Source of the DNA: Desulfobacterales bacterium
GTDB taxonomy: Bacteria > Desulfobacterota > Desulfobulbia > Desulfobulbales > Desulfocapsaceae
Assembly (NCBI GenBank): GCA_013042695.1
Contig: JABDPQ010000462.1
Coordinates: forward strand, 1-9,633
Length of the DNA: 9,633 nucleotides
Reading direction: 5' to 3'
Position numbers and translations under genes: made by a program
Notes under the pieces: generated by a model
What the model was told of the DNA's origin: nothing
The model's database searches: none
What the model saw: the letters and a program-made list of their open reading frames with translations, nothing else
Shown here: in pieces, positions 1 to 6,724 of the stretch
How positions within the stretch are numbered: position 1 is the first letter of the stretch
Layout: each line of letters begins with the position of its first letter

Positions 1-20
1 TAACCGCGTAAGGATTAATT

Positions 21-45
21 CTCAAGGCAGCAGATCCGCCTTGAG
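21..45 (-). other. Stem-loop across the miaB stop codon
   Basis: CTCAAGGC (21-28) and GCCTTGAG (38-45) are perfect 8-bp inverted repeats with a 9-nt loop. They span the last codons and the TGA stop of miaB. In the minus-strand transcript the stem is followed by an AAUUAAUCC-like stretch, not a U-run, so it does not look like a normal intrinsic terminator. It could protect the 3' end, act with Rho, or be chance. Confidence 0.35.
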
Positions 46-1392
46 GGAATGATTCCCAGCTGAAGTAATTAAGACGTTAACAAACTCACCAGGCCTAATC
101 ACCTGAGACGGCGAGAGCCCAGCATGGACGATATGGTTAGTTGCAGTGCGCCCTGCCAGTTTATTGTAATTAACGCTTTCGACCAATATTAACAATGATT
201 TCCCAATATATTCCTTATTTCTCTCAAGGCTAATTTCATCCTGCCTTTTTTGAAAAATCTGCAGTCTTTCACCTTTAACATGTTCTTCTATTTTTCCATC
301 CAAATGGGAAGCTTTGATCCCGGGACGGTCAGAATATTTGAAGGAAAACGAGCCATGATAGCGAATATCTTCGAGTAAATCGATTGTCTGCTGAAAATCT
401 TGCTCCGTTTCGCCTGGAAATCCAACAATAATGTCAGTTGTCAGAGCGAGGTCTTGGCGTGCATTGAGGAGTTTTTCAACCTTTCGCCGGTAATCAGTAG
501 TAGTATATTTCCTGTTCATCCTCCGCAGAACAGCATCAGAGCCCGATTGTACCGGCAGGTGGAATTGCGGACAGAGATTGTCTATTTCAGCAAAACAGGA
601 AATGAGCTCATCTGACAGGTCTTTAGGATGAGACGTCGTAAAGCGAAGGCGTTTTAAGCCGTCAACTTGTGCTACCTGGCGAAGAAGCATGGAAAAAGAG
701 CAGGGCAGTCCATTTGTCATAACACTGTTGGATTGCCCGTAGGAGTTGACATTCTGACCAAGCAAGGTGATCTCGCATACACCTGAATCAACCGATTTCC
801 TTATCTCTTCAATGATATCTTTTACGTTTCTCGATACCTCACGACCTCTGGTGTAGGGTACAACACAATAGGTACAGAAATTATTACAGCCCTGCATAAT
901 GGTAACGAATCGACTGAACTGCATGTCAAGAGGTGGGGCAGGGGAACCAGCTTGTGCGTCTGCAGTAGACAACCGTGGAACAAATCGTGGAATTTCATAG
1001 GTATCTGAGAGGTTAATAGCAATATTACTGTGTTTGGAGGACTGTCTCAATAGAGTTGGTAGATTATAAATATGCTGTGTTCCAATAACCAGATCAACGT
1101 GCGGCATTCGCTTAATTATTTTTTGTCCTTCTTGCTGAGCAACACAACCGGCAACACAAATCTTCAGCGCCGGGTTGCGTTTTTTGGCTTTTCTCAAAGA
1201 TCCCAGAAGACTGAATACCTTCTGCTCTGCTTTGGCTCTGATTGAACAGGTATTGAGAACGACCAGATGAGCCTTTTCGATAGAGGGGCTCTCGATATAA
1301 CCGCTTTCTGCAAGAGTCTGCGCTATAATTTCGGTATCCCTGATGTTCATTTGGCAACCGAACGTTTTGATATAAAATGTTTTTTTTTCCAT
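22..1392 (-). CDS. miaB: tRNA-2-methylthio-N6-dimethylallyladenosine synthase MiaB
   Basis: MiaB is a radical SAM methylthiotransferase that adds the 2-methylthio group to i6A37 in tRNAs reading UNN codons, giving ms2i6A37; it acts in the cytoplasm after MiaA. The 456-residue protein has the usual length and three-part layout. The N-terminal UPF0004 domain has its auxiliary-cluster cysteines at C13 (FGCQMN), C49 (NTCSIRAKAEQKV) and C83 (AGCVAQ). The radical SAM core has C169, C173 and C176 in QGCNNFCTYCVVPYTRGREVSR, a CX3CX2C motif. A TRAM-like domain fills roughly the last 70 residues. The NTCSIR..AEQKV and VVPYTRGRE motifs favour MiaB over the sister families MtaB and RimO. The ATG start gives the standard MEKKTFYIKTFGCQMN opening; no clear Shine-Dalgarno precedes it. 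The gene lies 21 nt after the DUF4911-like gene and is probably co-transcribed with purB. A run of nine A's covers codons 2-5. Confidence 0.97.
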   Translation of the reverse strand: MEKKTFYIKTFGCQMNIRDTEIIAQTLAESGYIESPSIEKAHLVVLNTCSIRAKAEQKVFSLLGSLRKAKKRNPALKICVAGCVAQQEGQKIIKRMPHVDLVIGTQHIYNLPTLLRQSSKHSNIAINLSDTYEIPRFVPRLSTADAQAGSPAPPLDMQFSRFVTIMQGCNNFCTYCVVPYTRGREVSRNVKDIIEEIRKSVDSGVCEITLLGQNVNSYGQSNSVMTNGLPCSFSMLLRQVAQVDGLKRLRFTTSHPKDLSDELISCFAEIDNLCPQFHLPVQSGSDAVLRRMNRKYTTTDYRRKVEKLLNARQDLALTTDIIVGFPGETEQDFQQTIDLLEDIRYHGSFSFKYSDRPGIKASHLDGKIEEHVKGERLQIFQKRQDEISLERNKEYIGKSLLILVESVNYNKLAGRTATNHIVHAGLSPSQVIRPGEFVNVLITSAGNHSLKADLLP

Positions 1393-1413
1393 ACAAATAC
1401 TATTTAACCAGTC

Positions 1414-1638
1414 CTAATTACCATAGAGGGTATGTTTTATCTGCGGGGCGAGCTCTGTGATCAACTCCATGAGTTCATAAAAAGATTCTCCGCCACATCT
1501 TATTTTAACAATACCCCGATCACTGTTGAACGATGACACGACCCCTAAGTTATCATAGCCTTCAATGATGAATTTAAGAAAATGGAACCGCTCAGGGGCA
1601 ATCAGAAAAAAGAGATTGAGAAAGTTTTCGTCATTCAC
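1414..1638 (-). CDS. DUF4911-like small protein of unknown function
   Basis: This 74-residue protein resembles the DUF4911 family, from memory of the family pattern and not a search. The recognisable part is residues 14-48: APERFHFLKFIIEGYDNLG, then a short strand-rich VVSSF..DRGIVKIRC. After that comes a helix, YELMELITELAPQI (54-67). There is no signal peptide, transmembrane segment or metal-binding motif, so it is probably a small cytoplasmic alpha/beta protein. It starts with GTG at 1638, 9 nt after the purB stop, and miaB follows 21 nt later, so all three genes should share a transcript. Only a weak GGA lies upstream of the start. No function is known to me. Its position suggests a link to MiaB, tRNA modification or translation, but this is guilt by association. 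Confidence 0.75.
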   Translation of the reverse strand: MNDENFLNLFFLIAPERFHFLKFIIEGYDNLGVVSSFNSDRGIVKIRCGGESFYELMELITELAPQIKHTLYGN

Positions 1639-1647
1639 AACAGTCCA

Positions 1648-3093
1648 CTAAACATCTAATGAAGAGTCGATTTTGCCCATTTGCGCTTTGTTTGCTTCAA
1701 GGCTAGGGTAGACAAATTCATTTAAAAATTCAGTGGTCTGCTGCTCAGCACGCCCAGTGAACTGAGCCAGGTCCCTGGTCATTTCATTGAGTTCTTCAAT
1801 ATTAAAAGGTATGCGGCTATCCTGGGCAAGTCTTTCAAACAGATCGTTTTCCTGTCCTTGATCTTTGACCATCTTGCCAGCTGCAATTGCGTGCTCTTTG
1901 ACCACTTCGTGCATGGTCTGTCGGCTTTCACCTTTTTCAACCGCTTCCATGAGTAATTTCTCAGTGGCCATGAAAGGTAGTTCAGAGCGAATATGTTTTT
2001 CTATTTGTCGCGGATAAACAACCATATCAGATGTTATATTTACAAATAACTTTAATATAGCATCAGTCAAAAGAAATGCTTGCGGAATGTCCATCCTTCG
2101 AATTGCCGAATCATCGAGGGTACGTTCAAACCATTGGTTTGAATAGGTTGCATAAAAATTAGAAACCATCCCTGATAATTTTCTCGCCAGCCCGGTCATA
2201 CGCTCTGAGCGCATAGGGTTTCTTTTGTACGCCATAGCTGAAGAACCCGTTTGCGATTTTGCAAACGGCTCTTCCTGTACCTTGAGGTTGGAAAGCAGAC
2301 GCAGATCGACAGCAAATTTATGAGAAGTAGCCCCGATACCAGCAAGCGTTTCAGCTAGTTTAATATCTAGTTTTCTGCTGTATGTTTGACCGGTTACTGG
2401 AATTACCTGGTTAAACCCAAGTTTTTCTGCAACAGTCTGGTCCAATTGGCGAACTCTTTGATGATCGCCCTGAAACAGCTCCAAAAAGGTTGCCTGGGTG
2501 CCAACGGTACCTTTTGCTCCACGCGCAGCTATTGAGGATAAAAGGGTGTCAATGTAGCCTAGATCGAGGAGTAAGTCTTGAATATACAAAGTGTTGCGCT
2601 TGCCAACGGTAGTTGGCTGGGCCGGCTGATAGTGAGTATATCCAAGCGTTGGTAAACTTTTATACTTATCACAAAAATGAGCTAGGTTATTAATAACATT
2701 GAGCAATCCACTTTTTATTAAGCCAAGAGCCTGCTTTTGTATAAACAGATCAGTATTGCAAACGACATATTGCGAAGTCGCCCCAAGGTGAATAATTCCT
2801 TCAGCAAGCGGGCATTTCGTGCCAAACTCATACACATGAGCCATAACATCATGGCGAATATCCTTTTCTTTCTGGCGGGCAACTTCGTAATCGATGTTTT
2901 CAATATTCTGTTTCATCTGATCAATCATTTCTTTGCTGATAAGATGATCAAGCCCAAGTTCATATTGGGCTTCGGCAAGTGCAACCCAGCAACGACGCCA
3001 AGTAGTAAACTTCATTTGGTCAGAAAAAAGATATTGCATTTCCTTGCTTGTATAACGTCCGACGAGAGGTTCCTGATAAACAGAATAATCCAT
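1648..3093 (-). CDS. purB: Adenylosuccinate lyase PurB, eukaryote-like clade
   Basis: PurB cleaves SAICAR to AICAR plus fumarate, and adenylosuccinate to AMP plus fumarate, in purine synthesis and the purine nucleotide cycle. The 481-residue protein belongs to the fumarase/aspartase superfamily. It carries HDVMAHV (81-87), THYQPAQPTT with the catalytic-type His154 (153-162), and the signature GSSAMAYKRNPMRSER (283-298). Position 288 of the signature is Ala, where most family members have Pro. The WFERTLDDSAIRR (321-333) and ELPFMATE segments and the length match human and yeast adenylosuccinate lyases, as I remember them, better than the E. coli or Bacillus enzymes. The ATG at 3093 has a good Shine-Dalgarno, GGAGAG at 3098-3103. 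A 251-nt gap separates it from recJ, so it may have its own promoter. Confidence 0.96.
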   Translation of the reverse strand: MDYSVYQEPLVGRYTSKEMQYLFSDQMKFTTWRRCWVALAEAQYELGLDHLISKEMIDQMKQNIENIDYEVARQKEKDIRHDVMAHVYEFGTKCPLAEGIIHLGATSQYVVCNTDLFIQKQALGLIKSGLLNVINNLAHFCDKYKSLPTLGYTHYQPAQPTTVGKRNTLYIQDLLLDLGYIDTLLSSIAARGAKGTVGTQATFLELFQGDHQRVRQLDQTVAEKLGFNQVIPVTGQTYSRKLDIKLAETLAGIGATSHKFAVDLRLLSNLKVQEEPFAKSQTGSSAMAYKRNPMRSERMTGLARKLSGMVSNFYATYSNQWFERTLDDSAIRRMDIPQAFLLTDAILKLFVNITSDMVVYPRQIEKHIRSELPFMATEKLLMEAVEKGESRQTMHEVVKEHAIAAGKMVKDQGQENDLFERLAQDSRIPFNIEELNEMTRDLAQFTGRAEQQTTEFLNEFVYPSLEANKAQMGKIDSSLDV

Positions 3094-3344
3094 TATTCTC
3101 TCCAGAATTTTATTTCACTGCGCAACGATCGCCATGTATCCGAGAAAGCAAGACGCAAGCCAGTGATTTTTTACCATCTCCACCGCTTAGATGAAAGCAC
3201 ACTCAACGATTCTATTATATTAGTCACAATGTCGTATAATGTTTATTATGTTAAATAAACCAACAGTCAAGTCGTCGGTAAATAGATCTTGCTAACATGA
3301 CTCCCCTGCGTGTATAAAAACGATGCATTTTTAAATAAGGGTAA
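3094..3344 (-). promoter_or_regulatory. purB upstream region with candidate promoters
   Basis: No gene is supported in these 251 nt between the recJ stop and the purB start. On the minus strand there is a perfect -10 hexamer TATAAT at 3214-3219, but without a convincing -35 at 16-18 nt. Farther upstream TTGACT (3265-3270) lies 17 nt from AATAAA (3242-3247). Either could start a purB transcript; the first would leave a leader of about 110 nt. ATTATA (3214-3219) and TATAAT (3235-3240) form a 6-bp inverted repeat around a 15-nt loop. TCACTG (3115-3120) and CAGTGA (3161-3166) form another 6-bp pair in the leader with a 40-nt spacer. I did not recognise a purine riboswitch or PurR box. Confidence 0.35.
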
Positions 3345-5060
3345 TTACTGGTCTTGATCGTGCTGCCAAATATCCTCAATTCGGATTTTCCACTGACTTC
3401 TGCCACCATAATTATCAAACATATGTGAATAGATAATGGTACAGGTTTCTCCCGGCCTAATCCTATGGGCACGCTCCCCAATATTGAAGCCAACAACCTT
3501 AACATTTGAATATGTGCCGCGAATAACCCCTCTGAGATGCTCTTGCCGTGCACCAAAAAGATGAATATCAGTCAAACATGCCTGAGTGTCCCTGAAGATT
3601 GGCTTCGGATTTCCCACTCCTACTGGCTCTAGTTGCCAAAGGTTTGTCAAGAGTGCTGAATTAAGCGCTGTAGAAAGCGATAAATCAAGAAAATTATTAT
3701 CACAAGTCATTTTTTGTTTATTCAGATCAGAGAGTTGCATGGCTGCCTGCCTTTCAAACTCTTTGGCAAAGTCGTTAAACACCTCTCGTTTAATGGTAAT
3801 ACCGGCAGCAACCTCATGCCCACCATATTTTTCAAGATAATGCTCACAGGAACGTATTGCCGCATACAAGTCAAAATGAACAGGTCCACGACCAGAACCT
3901 TTCAGGGTGAGCTTATCTTTTGAGTTGTTGCAGCAGACAATAGCAGGAACACCATACAACTCAGACAACCGTGATGCGGTGATGCCTATAACACCGTCAT
4001 GAAAATCGCCACATATTACTATTGATTTAGCATCATTTAACATATACTTAGAAACTATATTTAAGGCATTTTCAAGATCACTTTTGCCGACTTTTTTACG
4101 CTTTTTATTTAATGAAACGAGTTTTTGAGCAAGAGATTTAGATCGCTCATCGCTACCTTCATGAATCAATGCCTCAAGGGCCACCAGCGGCGCCCCCATT
4201 CTGCCGGCTGCATTTACAACCGGGGCCACCTGAAAGGAAATCGCTTCTGAGGCAAGCTGCGCCTTATTGACACCAATTTCGTCAAGCAACACGCCCAAAC
4301 CCAAACAATCACCGCCGGCAATGGCTTCAAGTCCACCCTTGACCAGAATTCTGTTGACCCCATCAAGCGGCATCACGTCAGCGACCGTGCCAAGAGCAAC
4401 TAAGCCAAGAAACGACTTTAGATTTGGCCTGTAATCAATTGTTTTACTGTGTTTAATATTGCAAAGATGTGCTCTAATACCAATGGCAAGATAAAAGGCT
4501 ACACCAACTCCGGCTAAATGCTTGTAAGGAAAGCAGCAACCAGTTTGTTTCGGGTTGATGACGGCCTCCGCTCCGACAGTATTATGCGGAACATTGTGAT
4601 GGTCGGTAACAATGACCTGAAAACCATGAGCTTGAGCAAGGGCAATTTCCTGATGGTCTGAAATACCACAGTCAACCGTTATTAATAATTTTTTTTGATC
4701 TTTTTTTTCAGATATCTGAGATAGCTTTAAACCGTTAAGCCCATATCCTTCCGTTAATCTATCAGGAACGTAATACCTGACTTCGACACCAAGTTGTCTG
4801 AAAAAAAGAATAAGCAGCGCTGTTGAGGTTATCCCATCAACATCATAATCACCCCAAATGATGATTTCAGACCCTGCCTGGATGGATTCAATGACAAGGT
4901 CTACGGCTTTATCCATTGATTTTAAAAGAAAAGGCGAAGGCAATTCGGCCAATGTTGGATACAGATAGTTATCCAATACACCATTTTCAAGCAGTCCCTG
5001 CAGACTGAGATGTTCGCGTATAATGGGATGTATCGTTGGCTGGTCAGTCGATACAGTCAT
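3345..5060 (-). CDS. recJ: Single-stranded-DNA-specific exonuclease RecJ
   Basis: RecJ is a 5'-to-3' single-strand DNA exonuclease used in RecF-pathway recombination, mismatch repair and base excision repair. The 571-residue protein has the DHH phosphoesterase motifs in order: WGDYDVDGITS (69-79), ITVDCG (127-132), VTDHHNVP (151-158) and GTVADVMPL (224-232). PVVNAAGRMGAP (280-291) closes the catalytic core. The DHHA1 domain contains HDGVIGITASRL (354-365) and GGHEVAAG (413-420), and a C-terminal OB-type domain runs from about residue 460. The length is close to E. coli RecJ, and the metal-binding Asp/His residues are all present. The ATG start lies 25 nt after the miaA stop, so the two are probably co-transcribed. 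Two eight-A runs, 4 nt apart, encode the Lys-rich stretch at residues 117-125. Confidence 0.97.
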   Translation of the reverse strand: MTVSTDQPTIHPIIREHLSLQGLLENGVLDNYLYPTLAELPSPFLLKSMDKAVDLVIESIQAGSEIIIWGDYDVDGITSTALLILFFRQLGVEVRYYVPDRLTEGYGLNGLKLSQISEKKDQKKLLITVDCGISDHQEIALAQAHGFQVIVTDHHNVPHNTVGAEAVINPKQTGCCFPYKHLAGVGVAFYLAIGIRAHLCNIKHSKTIDYRPNLKSFLGLVALGTVADVMPLDGVNRILVKGGLEAIAGGDCLGLGVLLDEIGVNKAQLASEAISFQVAPVVNAAGRMGAPLVALEALIHEGSDERSKSLAQKLVSLNKKRKKVGKSDLENALNIVSKYMLNDAKSIVICGDFHDGVIGITASRLSELYGVPAIVCCNNSKDKLTLKGSGRGPVHFDLYAAIRSCEHYLEKYGGHEVAAGITIKREVFNDFAKEFERQAAMQLSDLNKQKMTCDNNFLDLSLSTALNSALLTNLWQLEPVGVGNPKPIFRDTQACLTDIHLFGARQEHLRGVIRGTYSNVKVVGFNIGERAHRIRPGETCTIIYSHMFDNYGGRSQWKIRIEDIWQHDQDQ

Positions 5061-5085
5061 AAACGATGCTCTAAAATAATGTATT

Positions 5086-6075
5086 CTAAAGGTGATGACA
5101 AAGTAGTTTAAAAATTTTTAATCGATCACTACTGTTGAACCAGAGAATCGAATTGTCCTTGTTGAACCAGGTAAATTGGCGTTTTGCATATCTTCTGGTG
5201 TCCCGGGAAAGAATTTCTAGTAATTTTTCATAGTTCCAGTCACCTTGCAGATAATGGATCATATGCCGATAACCAATAGACTGCATTGATTTTAAATCAG
5301 GATCATACCCTCTGGCCAAAAGACCTTGGACTTCTTCCTCAAGCCCCTGCTCCAACATCAGAGCAGTTCGCTCATTAATGCGCTGGTATAATTTATTTCT
5401 CTCCATTGTCAGGCCGATGGTAACCATATGCTCAAATTTCATCGGCTTCGGTTGTGCAGATTGCATTTTTACATGCTCAGAATAAGGAACCCCCGTATTG
5501 AAATAGACCTCAAGAGCTCTAATAACTCGTGATCTATCATTGCTATGAATTGTCTTAGCTGCCACGGGGTCACATCGCACCAATTCCTGATGCAAGGATG
5601 TCACACCTTCTTTTACTGCACGATGCTGAAGCCTGACACGTATTTTTGGATTTGACGTACCATCGTCAAAAAGTCCTTTTTTTAGGGCATCAAGGTATAG
5701 TCCGGTACCTCCCGTCAACAGTGGGATGGCTCCTCTGCTATGAATAGCTCTGATTGCCTGCAGGGCATCTTTTACAAACTGTGCTGCATTGTAATGCTCA
5801 TCAGGGTCAATGATATCGATTAGATGGTGTGGAACCTCCAGGCGCTCATCGCTGGTAACTTTAGCGGTGCCGATATCCATATAACGATAGACCTGCATGG
5901 AATCTACACTGATAATCTCACCATTGAACTGACGTGCAATCCTCAGTGACAAATCTGTTTTTCCTATCGCTGTTGGTCCGATTAAGACAACCACAGGACC
6001 AGCAATGACACAGGTTTCTATTAGTTCATTCAAAATGGAGTTTGTTTTGGAGTAATTCTTTACGTTTGATACCAA
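5086..6075 (-). CDS. miaA: tRNA dimethylallyltransferase MiaA
   Basis: MiaA transfers a dimethylallyl group from DMAPP to N6 of A37 in tRNAs reading UNN codons, the step before MiaB. The P-loop is GPTAIGKT (33-40). It is followed by the SVDSMQVYRYMDIGTAK block (56-72), PHHLID (82-87), TGGTGLY (121-127), NDRSRVIRALEVY (179-191), SMQSIGYRHM (263-272) and RDTRRYAKRQFTWF (291-304). All are typical of the family. The start is uncertain. TTG at 6075 gives 329 residues and a 50-nt overlap with the ComEA-like gene. TTG at 6033 gives 315 residues, an 8-nt overlap and an N-terminus closer to the usual family length. GAAGG lies 9 nt upstream of the 6075 start, but it is inside coding sequence. GTG at codon 28 seems too short. 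recJ follows 25 nt downstream. Confidence 0.96.
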   Translation of the reverse strand: MVSNVKNYSKTNSILNELIETCVIAGPVVVLIGPTAIGKTDLSLRIARQFNGEIISVDSMQVYRYMDIGTAKVTSDERLEVPHHLIDIIDPDEHYNAAQFVKDALQAIRAIHSRGAIPLLTGGTGLYLDALKKGLFDDGTSNPKIRVRLQHRAVKEGVTSLHQELVRCDPVAAKTIHSNDRSRVIRALEVYFNTGVPYSEHVKMQSAQPKPMKFEHMVTIGLTMERNKLYQRINERTALMLEQGLEEEVQGLLARGYDPDLKSMQSIGYRHMIHYLQGDWNYEKLLEILSRDTRRYAKRQFTWFNKDNSILWFNSSDRLKIFKLLCHHL

Positions 6076-6445
6076 TACCCGGAACCTTCAGCAGGTCTTC
6101 AGAATTTTTAAACCGCCCTTCTCTTATTCGCGTATCGACGATACGGGCAGCTAGTTCAGGGCCTATCCCTGATATGGTTTTAAGTAACTCGACATCGGCT
6201 TGATTAACAGGAATTTTTTGGAACAGCAGCGGGCTTGCCTGCGGCGGCACGTTGTCTGTTGAGCCTATTGAACTATCGATATCCACAATTCTAAAACCAG
6301 TTTGCTCCCAGACAAGATCTACAGCCCCGAGTGGTTCAGTATCTGCTACCTTTTTGTGGACCTGCAGATAGCTCAGCAAAACCATGAAACTCATCGTGAC
6401 GATGACAACAGGAATTCTTAAATCTCTATGGCCGCGTGGTTTCAC
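6026..6445 (-). CDS. ComEA-like helix-hairpin-helix DNA-binding protein
   Basis: This 139-residue protein has a basic N-terminus (KPRGHRDLR) followed by one hydrophobic segment at about 11-27, which acts as a signal anchor or uncleaved signal peptide. A low-complexity linker leads to a C-terminal double helix-hairpin-helix domain: VNQADVELLKTISGIGPELAARI (80-102) and LLKVPGIGIKRKELL (118-132). This is the ComEA fold, which binds double-stranded DNA without sequence specificity. In transforming Gram-negatives ComEA works in the periplasm, pulling DNA across the outer membrane. The start is GTG at 6445, supported because it gives the positive charges ahead of the membrane segment; the reading frame is closed by TGA at 6455-6457, and no Shine-Dalgarno is visible. 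It is first in the minus-strand run and overlaps miaA. A role in competence is possible, but many such proteins are untested. Confidence 0.88.
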   Translation of the reverse strand: MKPRGHRDLRIPVVIVTMSFMVLLSYLQVHKKVADTEPLGAVDLVWEQTGFRIVDIDSSIGSTDNVPPQASPLLFQKIPVNQADVELLKTISGIGPELAARIVDTRIREGRFKNSEDLLKVPGIGIKRKELLQNKLHFE

Positions 6446-6590
6446 AACAAATAATCAAAAGGTCGAAACTGTCATATAACAACCAAACGCCTCAAGCTGT
6501 AAAAAGTGAAGGCTCTATTTGCAAATCCAGGCAGAAAAACACGGATATGAGAAAGCAACAGTATCACTTGTCTACAGCGACGATGTCTTC

Positions 6591-6619
6591 ATTATAGTAC
6601 CGCACATCATCCAAGTAAC
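6591..6619 (-). promoter_or_regulatory. Candidate promoter for the comEA-like/miaA/recJ run
   Basis: On the minus strand a perfect -10 TATAAT (6591-6596) lies 17 nt after GTTACT (6614-6619). GTTACT matches TTGACA at only three positions. The resulting leader would be about 140 nt. The -35 position falls inside the repeated GTTGTTACT sequence (6614-6622), which may be a regulator site. Read by eye only. Confidence 0.3.
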
Positions 6620-6669
6620 AACCGATACTCAAGGGTAAATACAATGGTTAAAAATGCAACCTCTTTGTT

Positions 6670-6703
6670 CTCGACTCGTTGTTACTGTAAATAACTTGTC
6701 GAG
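6670..6703. promoter_or_regulatory. Inverted repeat over the trmL -35 element (candidate operator or hairpin)
   Basis: CTCGAC (6670-6675) and GTCGAG (6698-6703) are a perfect 6-bp inverted repeat. Inside them GTTA (6681-6684) pairs with TAAC (6692-6695). The right arm covers the predicted -35 TTGTCG (6696-6701), so a protein bound here, or a cruciform, could affect trmL transcription. No known regulator box is recognised. Confidence 0.3.
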
Positions 6704-6724
6704 CACAGCTTGAAAAGGTATAAC
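6696..6724 (+). promoter_or_regulatory. Sigma-70-type promoter for trmL
   Basis: TTGTCG (6696-6701; four of six matches to TTGACA) is followed, after exactly 17 nt, by TATAAC (6719-6724; five of six matches to TATAAT). A start near 6731 would leave a leader of about 42 nt before the trmL ATG. This is the best-formed promoter in the window, and it would serve trmL and possibly serC and the genes after it. Confidence 0.55.

Noticed and set aside
22..1392. MtaB or RimO as the identity of the methylthiotransferase
   Set aside because: NTCSIRAKAEQKV and QGCNNFCTYCVVPYTRGRE are the MiaB-type patterns, and miaA is in the same block.
3115..3172. Plus-strand TCACTG...CAGTGA followed by six T's, resembling an intrinsic terminator
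   Set aside because: The arms are only 6 bp with a 40-nt loop, and no plus-strand gene ends there.
2737..3258. Plus-strand frame of 173 codons over the 5' end of purB and the gap after it
   Set aside because: Most of it is antisense to the conserved purB N-terminus, and the translation shows no recognisable domain. It is a shadow of purB.
3251..3556. Minus-strand frame of 101 codons over the recJ 3' end, including a 15-codon ATG frame in the gap
   Set aside because: It overlaps the RecJ OB-domain coding region in another frame. The short ATG part has GGGGAG only 2 nt ahead, which is poor spacing, and no conserved features.
6547..6597. 16-codon ORF in the divergent region (MRKQQYHLSTATMSSL)
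   Set aside because: No ribosome binding site is present, and its end overlaps the candidate minus-strand -10. Nothing supports translation.
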